Below, in pieces: positions 1 to 9,292 of a stretch of DNA of 23,588 nucleotides. Every line of letters begins with the position of its first letter. The first letter of the stretch is position 1. The notes below the pieces were generated by a model. That model made no database searches and had not been told where the DNA came from. It worked only from the letters and a program-made list of their open reading frames with translations. This DNA comes from Paramacrobiotus richtersi (lineage: Eukaryota; Tardigrada; Eutardigrada; Parachela; Macrobiotidae): the NCBI GenBank assembly GCA_034698045.1, contig JAQGAU010000818.1:1-23588 (forward strand), given 5' to 3'. The translations under genes and the position numbers were made by a program.

Positions 1-49
1 GCCAAACTTTCTGCTACGGTTAGCCGGTTGGTTTCAATTGACGCCACTA
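1..49 (-). CDS. Possible edge exon of the left-hand family copy
   Basis: On the minus strand an acceptor (ccggcag) is followed by an open stretch reading VASIETNRLTVAES up to the window edge. Entry is in phase 1. In both full family members (9.3-14.3 kb and 19.3-23.4 kb) a phase-1 intron precedes a comparable segment (IQSMEAITG and GVQDIKFLS), so this may be the matching exon of the copy on the left. It is short and cut by the edge. An exon that should link it to the block ending at 503 was not found. Confidence 0.25.
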
Positions 50-502
50 CTGCCGGGACCAGTTTCCTTTTAGCAAGGTAAATGTAGAGACAATAATGCT
101 GAAAACCAAAAAAGTCGATAATATTCCGATAATAACTGTACAGCGTACACATGTATATGACACGGGCTTGAGTCTTTGTTTTAAATACAAAACTTTAATC
201 ATAAATATATGAAAAACAAGAACACCGATAACCAAATGCAAAAGGAGTTAATGATCAGCCAGTGCTCAACCAGTGTAGAACTATCGTTCTTCGACGGCTA
301 AAATAAAATCAAAAAACTATAAAAAGAAGCAGCGCACGCGAACAAACAACACCTATCGAAGTCAGCTAATTTTTATATCCAGAAATTAAGAGAAACTCAA
401 AGCGATATGCCACGGAAAGGTAACTACCAGTGTACTGCTAAGTAAATCAAGCATACAATAAATCTCTATAAACAGAACTGGTACTTCATCTTATAATCTT
501 AC

Positions 503-633
503 CACAGCCAATTCTTCCGCGGCTGATTCCAGCCAATAGAGCTGCAACGTATTACTAGCCTTCAGCGCCGAAATGGGAACCTCCAGGCCTCCAGGGGAAC
601 TTGAGGATACGGTTTAATACTACTGGGAACAAT
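503..633 (-). pseudogene. Exon-like block with in-frame stops, left-hand family copy
   Basis: A strong acceptor (cttgtgtttgcag) ends at 634 and a strong donor (gtaaga) begins at 502. The part next to the donor reads as family-like protein: GGLEVPISALKASNT followed by LQLYWLESAAEELAV, which resembles HVLIVMYLQARDN and LLHLYELRITNG of the 19.3-23.4 kb gene. In that frame the 5' end of the block holds TAG (622-620) and TAA (616-614). The previous exon ends in phase 0, but this frame needs phase 1. Either the copy is broken here, or a weaker internal acceptor (for example after ctggag near 592-584) is used and the stops are intronic. I lean towards a damaged copy. Confidence 0.35.
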
Positions 634-695
634 CTGCAAACACAAGAATGCAATTTCGGGATAATCTTTGACTACTTCCGGCCCATGCACCGTAC

Positions 696-2136
696 CCCTT
701 GAACAATTTGATCGTTGAGTAAAATACGCAGGTTTCTGGGATGGGAGTCTGCTGCCGGAAGAACAGAAGGGTTTTTGCAGATGCTGACCAGCAGGTACGC
801 ATCGGGTGCGCGGAATAAGGCGGTGTCTATCGCGCACGGGCAAACCAGGTGAGCCATCCGACTGTCTCCGTCCGATACTTGGGTATTACACCTGCCTGAA
901 AGTATAGCACGGGAAAACGTTAACGGATATGTTCCAATTACCAAAGCGTCAGAAAATTTAAAGCAGAGCAAAGCATGTAAAAACCACATTATGTAGAAAC
1001 ATTCAAAATTCCCATTCTGAATTATAAACCAGCTTAGCAAGCAAGCGGCGTAATTACCAATAATAGTAATAATAATAATTAGTAATAATGCGGCGTAATT
1101 ACTAAGAATTACTTACAATTATTGCAAGCAGAGTATATATTCAAACTACAATCCGAAAGCAATTTAGGAGAGTTTCTCTGCTAACTAAACCAGTACCGGA
1201 AAGGAATCTGAAACGACGATGACTTTGTGGACGCAAATAAATTTAAATACAGCCTTTTTATACGTTTTTGCCCTAGCAAGCACCTCGTTTATAAATAACG
1301 TGTCATGTTGATAAAACTAAGAACACGGTAACAAACTAACAATTATCAAATCATGTTATTAAAGTAACGTCAAAACATGATGACATGTTCTGTGTGGAAA
1401 TGTCCAAAAACTACGCAAAGGCAAAAATGATATAGCAAATCAAGCTTCATCGAAATTCATGTCGTTTGGTTTCCGGTTATCAGAAGCATATAAAAGTTAC
1501 AACTAACTTGAACTATTACTAGCATATGATTTTGTTTAATTTTTATGTCAGGTCTGACTTTGTGATTCGTTTTACTTACGCAATCCAGGGATGAACAGCA
1601 CGTCCAACAAGGGTTTCTCATGCATGACCGAGATCAGGATCTGCTTCTGGTTGAACTGGGCAACGAGACGAGCAGGAAGCGATACACGTGCACGGCCACG
1701 GATGTCATGATCGAAAGTAAAGCGCTGTTCGCCATCGACTCGCGGTCCTTGTGCTAAACACAAGAAGCGTACCATAAAACGGCTACATATTTGCTAGCAC
1801 AGGGAAGATCCGTTTTTTTCAGCATGGTTGAAACTGACAGCACTTATATCTCCAAACCACCTTGCAAGTACTTCCGTGCTTACTTTTGCCAGACTGTTCT
1901 TCCAGTCCACGGGGAAGGACATTTTGTTGGATTTCAGAGTTGGCGGAGGATCCGGAGTTTGGCTTCTTTTTAGCGACTTCCTCGCCAGTTCCTTTTGGGT
2001 TCTTCGGTTTGTTGCGAATGGTGCATTTCTTCATCTTCAAGTATACGGGATATAAATAAGGTAAAGATAAATAAGTCAGACCAGCAGTCAGAACGAATAA
2101 TGATAATATAACGAAATACCACATCATACATGTCAT
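696..2136 (-). CDS. Third, diverged member of the unrecognised extracellular family (5' part)
   Basis: Three minus-strand exons join in consistent phase: 2136-1884, 1753-1580 and 895-696 (209 codons). The ATG at 2136 opens a hydrophobic segment (about residues 5-32), then a Lys-rich stretch (KMKKCTIRNKPKNPKG), so a type II signal anchor or an uncleaved signal is likely. Later exons carry strand-like repeats seen in the other two family genes: NQKQILISVMHEKPLLDV matches KQYVVIIAMNRNPILYEV of the 9.3-14.3 kb gene, and AIDTALFRAPDAYLLVSICK matches ALDMAVAQSPETTLLVVSSG there and LEAIFLGDKGMLLLFSNDN in the 19.3-23.4 kb gene. The N-terminus differs from the secreted relatives. Exon 3 ends in phase 0 and does not join cleanly to the block at 633-503, so the gene may be broken or the model incomplete. 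Exons 2 and 3 are better supported than exon 1. Confidence 0.5.
1045..1102. repeat. Direct repeat around a TAA-rich tract
   Basis: The 13-mer GCGGCGTAATTAC occurs at 1045-1057 and again at 1090-1102, 45 bases apart, with a (TAA)n-like tract between. Its core GGCGTAATTAC also occurs at 2871-2881 (reverse) and 15147-15157. It lies in the intron between exons 2 and 3 of the left-hand family copy. Confidence 0.6.
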
Positions 2137-2139
2137 CAA

Positions 2140-2836
2140 TCAGAAAATATAAAAAACATCAACAGAAAACATCCAGTTACATCTGTGTGTAATTATCTCT
2201 CCATTCTCCATTTCCATTGTCACCGTCAGTTTCTAGAAACACAAAATTTCTGCATGAATATTTATATGCAACGTGAACAATATGCAACGATAACTGGAGT
2301 CTAAACATTCTATGCGACAGTGTTGCGAAAAATCCACCTTAATATTTCCCTTCGCCATAATGGGCTCCAAAAGCGGTAATATGGTAAAGTACACTACAAA
2401 AAGTATACTACAAAAGACAGCATTATAAATTCATGCTGTGACTGCTGTCGACCGCGACAGGCGTCGTCTCGTAACGAATACATTCCTTCATACCAGATTT
2501 CTGCGCCTGTTCATGCGAGGCAATTTCATCTCCACTTACACGACGCACTCATAAACCATAAATAATTCATAATTGTTAGTTTTACGGGGAGTTTTTACCT
2601 GTCAATGATTCCGCCGTTTGCTTGACGCCCCGGAGGCGCTTAGGGGAGTGCTGCGGGCTGGAACTCGCACGACGTTTGTGTCCATCACCGATCACCGTGG
2701 CCCTTCCCTCTGCAGCGCGCGGAAGGTCCTGCTGGACGTGGGGCTTGGTGAAATGGTGAACTGCTTTCTCGGGAACCTTGATGCCTGTAGAAATGCCGTT
2801 TCCAATGCTGCATCCAAATAAAACGATGTTTCCCAC
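2140..2836 (-). CDS. Weakly supported exons of an unknown, possibly nuclear, protein
   Basis: The best piece is 2836-2599: acceptor tgctag, open reading of 79 codons in a GC-richer stretch, donor gtaaaa in phase 1. It contains KRRASSSPQHSPKRLR, which looks like a bipartite nuclear localisation signal. Possible continuations keep phase: 2393-2338 (acceptor ttttgtag) and 2232-2140 (acceptor gtttctag), ending at TGA 2142-2140. The gap 2337-2233 is also readable in the same frame (KVDFSQHCRIECLDSS) except for one TAG just before 2232, so it could be an intron or exon sequence with a stop. No start exon was fixed: a strong acceptor (cccctgtctttgtag) near 2897 suggests more exons upstream, but frames there conflict. 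The protein family is not recognised, and it could belong to the same transcript as the gene downstream. Confidence 0.3.
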
Positions 2837-3141
2837 CTAGCATCTCGAGCTGACGCCGCATATCACTACCGTAATTACGCCTAGCACCTCGCATTCTACA
2901 AAGACAGGGGAAGATGAGAGAAAGATTGAATCATTGAAAATATCTCGCTTTTCAAAACAGAGAAATCTGTAACCTGCAGGCTGCAACAGATTCCAGCGTG
3001 CCAAAGCAGCCACTACCAATTCCAAAGTGAAGACACTGGCAGCACATAAATGGAGTTCCATTGTGAATGGAATGTAAATCACACCTGGAAATCACAACAT
3101 GGTCAACGGACAAAAAGTATCCAAAACCGAGAGTTTGCAAA

Positions 3142-3205
3142 AAATCAAGTTTCGATGAAATCAAGTTTGAGCAAAATCATGTTTGAGATGAATCATGTTT
3201 CAGAC
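3142..3205. repeat. Four tandem copies of a 16-bp unit
   Basis: Units begin at 3142, 3158, 3174 and 3190 and follow the pattern aaatcaagtttsgatg with one to several changes per copy (for example aaatcatgtttgagat). All four are exactly 16 bases, so this is a small tandem array in noncoding DNA. Confidence 0.7.
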
Positions 3206-4224
3206 TAATGTTGTGGTGACCCAAACGGCCTTCCATATCATAGACTCATAGCGGTACAACAGCTTGTTTGTTTGTTTAATGCTGGTTAACGTCTGCAACA
3301 ATCAGTGAAGACTGGACGAGGTAACAGACAGACAAGAGTGAAAGACAGACATCAACAGAGTGACATTTACTAAGAAACTGAAACATTTACAGAGGTAAGC
3401 ACAACAAAATCAAGTCCTAAATCTTAATGGTCGTGATGAATAGAGTTCCTTCCATTCAACTCTTTCAAGAGCTAATTTGAACATCGAGAGACTGAAGTAA
3501 GATCCATCCGACAGGCTTAGTTCACTCCACAGCGCGCCCATCAGGAATCCGAAGCCACGGTCACTTCTCCGGGTCACTCCGTCCTCTAACGTGGTTGCTT
3601 GGACCCCAAGTTTTCGTAAGCGATACATTGCTCAAAGGATATCTGAATCAGACTGATTCTTATGGTTGCACAATATTTTGGGATGATCATATTAATTATC
3701 TATTTCAGAATGTTGATAATGCAGCTCCTGTACACGTGCCTGGTACATGAGGTATCTCAGATTCAGGAGACACTGTTTGAGTCTGTCTCTTTGCGTGCCT
3801 TCGCACTTCTTGTTTTGTTCTGATGATTTTTAGTTTTGCCAATTAATTGTAAACAGTTTTCTCACTTTTCTGTTTATTACTGGTGCAAAACAGCGCACCA
3901 CACATGCGTATGGCAAGTACATGTGTAGTACGCATGCCAGTTAATTAGAACCGTTAACTTTCTATACGTCACGCGTTTTGACGATTCGAATTTCGAAACC
4001 GTCTAGCACTAGACTCACTGCTGTAAAGCATTCCTTACAAGAATTAATCAACTGGTCTTATTATTGTTCTCCGGTCGTTCCAAGTGTTTTTTAAGTTTAG
4101 ATTTTAGAAGAATCTAAGAAGATTGTAGATGTTATAATTCTAACTAACTCTAACCACATTCAATTTATCGCCTTGCTTAATCGGATTTTCAAAGATTTTC
4201 CCACAACACTAACACCAAAACGCC
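3206..4224. other. Intergenic region upstream of the dsRBD gene
   Basis: No convincing gene. It holds one doubtful minus ORF (3628-3410, listed separately) and a spaced inverted repeat, CATGCGTA (3903-3910) with TACGCATG (3929-3936). AT-rich sequence leads to the ATG at 4225. No clear TATA box was found for the downstream gene. Confidence 0.5.
3410..3628 (-). CDS. Doubtful 72-codon ORF, unrecognised
   Basis: An ATG at 3628 opens a 72-codon frame whose sequence looks protein-like (for example GFGFLMGALWSELSLSDG) and whose base composition is more GC-rich than its flanks. No splice sites, signal peptide or known domain were recognised. It could be a short exon, a fragment of a mobile element, or chance. 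Confidence 0.25.
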   Translation of the reverse strand: MYRLRKLGVQATTLEDGVTRRSDRGFGFLMGALWSELSLSDGSYFSLSMFKLALERVEWKELYSSRPLRFRT

Positions 4225-6334
4225 ATGGAACCCGACGATAACGATATTCTTAACGTCGATCACCAGTATCTACACGTCATGAGCATGCACCCCAATCCAG
4301 TCGGCTACCTACACGAGATTTGCACTAAAGGCAAGGAGGAAACACCTCTGTTCACCATGATCTCTTCCCATCAGCGGAAAGCAACCACCGTGTTCTTTAT
4401 GAAGGGCGTAGCGCTGGGAATGGATGCTTCGGGATCTGGGTCCAGGAAGAATCATGCGAAGGCGGTGGCGGCTTATAAAATTCTAGCTGCGAAGGGGCAT
4501 GCGAAGCCTTTGGCCGTTGTTGAAGATCCTGCATTTTGTGGTACAGCGAACTTTCCCGACAGTGTATCCAGCGTACCCACGGACTCTAATGCGGAGGTTC
4601 AATCTATGATGTAAGTAAGGCAAATATAAATGCACACGAAAAAAGATATAAAATAATAATCGCTGTCTAAGCAAAGCAAAACTATACGATGTTGACTAAT
4701 TTTCGTAGAGAAAATCCAAGCAAAGCTATTGAAGTGGAATCCTCGGCAGTTCCTGAACCACCGATTTTTCCAGCTGCAACTCAAGTGGTGCGATCAACAC
4801 AGCCATCGATCGTGCCGCCGTTCAGCCCTAACAATCCAACGCTCAGGTATGCTTGGGATGAAGAAGTTTGTGGGCGAGTTTTCTCAGTGCGGGTGACTTT
4901 TGCATGACTATGATTGTAGTATAGATAGGCCGGTATTATTATTATGTTAGGTATAATTATTAAATCGACAGAGAAGACTGCTGATAATAGGAGACGCCGA
5001 ATATATTGTAGAGTTCTGAAATTAAATAATGATAAATTTGGAGACTATGGCAGGGTATTGCTAAGTTAAATTATTAATCATTAAATTATATATGGTATTA
5101 AATGTACACCATCTAGATTTGGGTTTTTGTCGTTCTATTGTTCTGTTCTCTGTTTTAGCATCAACTGGATTTTGAAGCTGATCGGCGCAGGGCTGCTTCA
5201 GATCGAGTACGAAGAAGTTTGCAGTACGACACTGGAACAACCGGTTCCAGCACGACCAGCTTGGAAGTGCAGACTGATGGCCGAACAAGAGAGCACCATT
5301 GGTCAAAGTGGCAGTAAGCGACAGGCGTTACGTATAGCTGGAGAGCTGATGCATGACCATTTGCTCAGTTTGGATGTCGTTCGACAAAAGCTGGTGATCG
5401 CTGAGGAAAAAGTGGTACGTGCGATTTCACAAAGATGACATTCAAAAGCTATCAATTGGTATCTCAATATCTGCAAATATCTAAAGTCCGAAATAATTAG
5501 ACAGCGCTGTGAAGCGAATTAAGAAATGACTCCATGATGCCATTGACATTCACTAATTTTTGTGCGTAAGACTTCCTTTTCCCGCATGCAGTCGCAAGGA
5601 TCGTTTACCAGAAGCTAACGGATTCTGTCGTTTCCATAGGATCAAAATGATATTAAGCAATATATTCAGCTTACATGCAAAAATTTTTATATTTAACATT
5701 AAGCCTCAAAGGTCATAAACCGTTTGTCAAGTGCGTTCCATGATCCATCTGATTTCGTACTTGCTTTCTCTTACTTCTCTGCATGCTTATTAATAGTGGC
5801 TGAAAATTTCGCCGGCAAGCAACACTCCATCCGCTCCGCCAGGATGGAGTCTTTTCCAGCATAGCAAGGTCCGTAATCGGGTAGCCAAAGGCTTACAGGC
5901 AGGATCTACGTTGATGCACGATTACTACGAAGAGTCGCAATGGTGTAGTGTGGACGATCGAGTGGCCTTACTGGCTACCAAATATCAATTTCAATATTGC
6001 TTTGAACCGTGGCCTCCAACCCGTTTATCCAGTGTTCAGAGTGAGAAAGCGACGAAAAAGAGGAAACGCAGCAAAAGTACGTTCTTCCACTTCGTAATGT
6101 TTATTGTTGCCATACTGAACGATGATTGGTTTACACCCACGGTTACACCTCTCTTTAGAACAGACAATGCCAGAGGATCCGCCGTTGCTGACGCTGATGG
6201 TCAAATTTTGTAAAAATCAACATGCCTTGGGATTTGCTGGAAAGGGTGACGATGTCCGAGCTGCACAAGAGGCCGCGTTGCGTCGTGCTGAAAGGTATTT
6301 CAGCATAGCTGCAGCTCTGGAAAAGACACTTTAA
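4225..6334 (+). CDS. Protein with three dsRNA-binding domains, TARBP2/PRKRA/Loquacious-like
   Basis: Five exons in phase: 4225-4610, 4709-4846, 5159-5414, 5797-6076, 6159-6334, giving 411 residues. The start has good context (cgccATGG). Domain 1 (about 24-87) is a canonical dsRBD, with NPVGYLHEI in helix 1 and GSGSRKNHAKAVAAYKIL in the RNA-contacting loop and helix 2. A Pro-rich linker follows (129-174). Domain 2 (about 175-244) is diverged: NWILKLI at the start and SGSKRQALRIAGELM at the end. Domain 3 (about 305-403) has an inserted basic loop (KKRKRSKK, 347-354, possible nuclear signal) and ends GKGDDVRAAQEAALRRAERY. Three dsRBDs with a degenerate third domain is the layout of Dicer partner proteins (TRBP, PACT, Loquacious), whose third domain binds protein rather than RNA. 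A role with Dicer in small-RNA processing is inferred. Staufen or ILF3-like relatives are alternatives. The dsRBD call itself is firm. Confidence 0.85.
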
Positions 6335-6666
6335 AGATTCCAGACCAGTTTTGTTCGCGAATTTCTTCAAGAAAATTCATGTAAAAATAATTTAATGCCG
6401 TGGATTTTTGTAACAGTTAATGTGGCTGTATATTGTTGTGGTTACGCTAAATGACCATGTATGTATGGAATGCCGCAGAATCGTGTTAACTGTTGGTGTT
6501 CTGTATGCAGCATTTGAACTAGCCGCTTTTCTTTTGCAAACTGCAAGCCGTAAACCTGAAAACGATTTTGTCGTGTGCTGAGTTTTGAAGTTCCTAATTA
6601 TGCTTATCCGTGCATGCTGACCCATAAAAAATACTGCAGTTATCGCTTTATCGGTGATACCCATTG

Positions 6667-6672
6667 AATAAA
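6667..6672 (+). terminator. Poly(A) signal AATAAA, dsRBD gene
   Basis: First canonical AATAAA after the stop codon at 6334. Assignment rests on position only. Confidence 0.45.
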
Positions 6673-6977
6673 GGAGTATAGCCTAAGGCGCATGTTGTTG
6701 TCATCCATTAACGTATTTTCCAAGGTTCGGTGGTCATAGCGATAGTGGTAACATTCAGCCATAACGAAAGCGTCAGCATTCAGTCGTAGAATGAACATAG
6801 TTATCTAATCAGAACCAACGCAGTTGTCGTCAAACGCAAAGAATACTCGTTGAAGTATCACGGCCATTATCACAAAACAAAAAGACAGAGATAATACCCT
6901 CGCGCTTACGAGCAGACAGTTTTGTTATCAGTTCCACACGCGACTCATATCACACCAAATGCGTTACTACATATGCG

Positions 6978-6986
6978 TATAAAAAG
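6978..6986 (+). promoter_or_regulatory. TATA box of the TMEM151-like gene
   Basis: TATAAAAAG lies about 30 bases before an initiator-like tcTCAGACA (around 7006), which would give a 5'UTR of about 50 bases before the ATG at 7057. Confidence 0.6.
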
Positions 6987-7056
6987 TACTTAAAACAGAT
7001 TCGTCTCAGACAGTTGCGCTTTAAATTATTGCCAATTTCTTTACCAATCGCGTATA

Positions 7057-8552
7057 ATGGAGTCTCAACCAATCCCAAGTGTCTCTTATACCGTTTCTCA
7101 TGATCAGACCAGCACATCCGAAGGTGTCACACTCGCCCCGCCGCCGTTATACGAAGATGTCGTCGACGGACGAGTGCCCTCATCCACTAATCTCATCATG
7201 TCCGAGCCACGTGAATGGCAGGATCCTCGTGTGGCCTGTCATGAAATGTTCAGTAAATTTATTACGTACTGGAGAATATTCGTTTTTCTTTCTGTTGTAA
7301 CCGGAATCATTCTGCTATCCCTCTGGCAGTCGGTTCTCTACGCGGCACTGTGGGCAGTGATCACCGGTTCGATTTTGCTGGGAGTTTTTTACATAATATA
7401 TATTGTGGAGACGTTCTGCTGCAATACTAACACGAAGTTTTTGAGTAACAGTGTGGCGGTGGGAAATATTCACCAATATGTGGAGACTGTCCGATCAGGT
7501 AAAGTTGTAAAAAACAAGAACACATATATCGTCATAATCGTAATTGGTTCGTTATAAGCCCGGAAACTTGCTCTTGCTTTCCGCAGTTTAGTAAATGCAT
7601 AAATACATTGAGCTATCGCCATACTCCTTGCACAACCGCTAGTCTGCAGCTTCTGTTGTAAGGTATCAATCTTTTTACAGCAGCGTTAAGCAAACGATAA
7701 GATAAGCTTTTATTGATGATTTGTTAATTCATTTAATTTTAATGCCCCATGCTTTTCATAAGGATGCTAATGATAAGTTTAATAAAAACACAAACACGAG
7801 GCCCATAGCTAGAACAACGATGTGCAATAATATAATCTGTTTATACTTTTCTTTTTACGTGGCTGTATGCCGTCTGAAATACGACACTGCTTTCGTAATT
7901 CTAGATAAATTATTCTAATATTTAAATAAAGCGACGTTGTTGAGACTAAGAGCTTAAAAAATAGGAATCTCTTTCAGGTGCTCCGTCGATCGTTTGGCAC
8001 ATGGAATGCTACCACAACGAAACACGCACCCGCGTCGTCTCCAGCGGCAGCGGCCGCAACCGTTCTACCCGCATAGAAACCTACACCGTCAAAGTGACCA
8101 CTTGGACCGGCTCAGAAGCTTTCGAATTTTCCTACTGGAATGACATCTCGGATCCCAAACAACTGGCCAGTATCGGCACTTTCAAGCAGACTCGCATTAA
8201 ATTTAACAAACAGTTTGTCCTGTCGGACAACTACACTCTAGCCGCGTTCGAACGCCAACGGGACTATTTCGTGGAGGCCAACCGGGGTCGGGATACACAT
8301 TATGACCTGAGTGAGACGTTCGATGTGGCGGGGTTTGAGCCGGCTGTTTTGGCGTCAACGACAACTGAGAAACCGTTTTTCTTGACGCTGCACTGGTACG
8401 TACTGGCGGTGCTGTTTCTGCTGGAACTGCCGTTCAGTTTTATGATTAAAATGCAGTCGGCCAAGTTGGAGTACATTTACGTCAAAAAGCTTGGAGTGTA
8501 TGACAGTTATCCGGCTGGTGGATATACGGGGGCTGCGCTTATGCCTATGTGA
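7057..8552 (+). CDS. TMEM151-family multi-pass membrane protein
   Basis: Two exons, 7057-7498 and 7978-8552, joined in phase 1 (338 residues). The N-terminal cytosolic-looking region carries a PPxY motif (PPLY, 29-32). Two adjacent membrane segments follow (about 71-90 and 92-118), then a soluble domain with CYHNETRTRVVSS (from 158) and TFKQTRIKFNKQFVLSD, and a third membrane segment (about 281-303, HWYVLAVLFLLELPFSF) with a short tail. The order of features (paired N-terminal membrane segments, a Cys-Tyr-His then Arg-Thr-Arg segment, an F/K-rich strand region, a late membrane segment) matches the TMEM151 family, which in vertebrates has a longer C-terminal tail. The cellular function is poorly known, so none is assigned. 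PPxY motifs bind WW domains such as those of NEDD4-type ubiquitin ligases; that link is inference. The fine transmembrane topology is uncertain. Confidence 0.8.
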
Positions 8553-9292
8553 CCGAATGGAGACAAAGCTTTATAGCAATAACTGTGATGTGATAAGAAG
8601 AAAGTTTTATTTTTTCTGTTGTGTTTTGCAATATGCGTAGAGCAAAAAACAGCCAACATGTATGCATGTACTTTAGTTACGTACAAGATGCGAATGACAA
8701 CATTAATAATGAAAGATTTGTTGAATACGAACACTAAGGCTTACAGAAGCATCAGATAAAGTAAACATGTGTTTATTTCTGTATCATAGTATAATCTGTA
8801 CACACGCACATCAAGTAAACATTGGTTTATGGTTGGGTATCATAATATATATTTAATACGGTATGCGAGGCGCACCGTGCACCGCACTGGCACATGTGCA
8901 CTCAATGTAACTTCGCCGGCTTGCAATTTACAAGCAAGTAAGCGTTTCGTTGTGTACAGAAAAATTACCGGTCGATCGGTAAGTGACATTTCCGCATTCT
9001 ACCACCTTTGGACTTCTGGTTGCCGATACCAGTGTAACTGACCGAGAACAATAAATTTTTTTCTTCCAAGCGAAGACGATTTGCATGTCAGATAAATGAA
9101 GTCCCGAAAGCGTGTCTTTCTTTCACTTGAGAAACTGTGGCAGGCTGCAATTGCAATTGTCGGCTTCGGACTGTAGACGATAGTGTAACGCAGTCAGATA
9201 CCGTAGATTAATATTCGTCAATAATTATTACATCTTATAATAACATCTTGCAACCACCGAGCCAAAGTTCTGAATCATAACGACTTGCCAAA
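8553..9292. other. 3'UTR and intergenic
   Basis: No gene seen. A poly(A) signal AATAAA at 9050-9055, followed by a T-rich stretch, probably ends the TMEM151-like transcript. Confidence 0.5.

Larger units (their letters stand above)
6335..7056. other. 3'UTR of the dsRBD gene and promoter of the TMEM151-like gene
   Basis: No gene. Holds a poly(A) signal AATAAA at 6667-6672 (about 330 bases past the stop) and the TATA box of the next gene. The rest is unremarkable. Confidence 0.6.

Noticed and set aside
47-241. Minus frame with two hydrophobic segments
   Set aside because: AT-rich with hydrophobic codons typical of intronic DNA; ends across a better-supported acceptor at 50.
614-622. In-frame TAG/TAA as recoded codons
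   Set aside because: No sign of recoding elements, and the adjoining splice phase is also inconsistent; damage or an internal acceptor is simpler.
2582-2821. Plus-strand frame opposite the 2836-2599 exon
   Set aside because: The minus strand has an acceptor, a donor and a basic nuclear-type motif; the plus frame has none of these.
3903-3936. Inverted repeat CATGCGTA/TACGCATG as a terminator or mobile-element end
   Set aside because: Arms of only 8 bases with an 18-base gap and no target duplication; noted but too weak to name.
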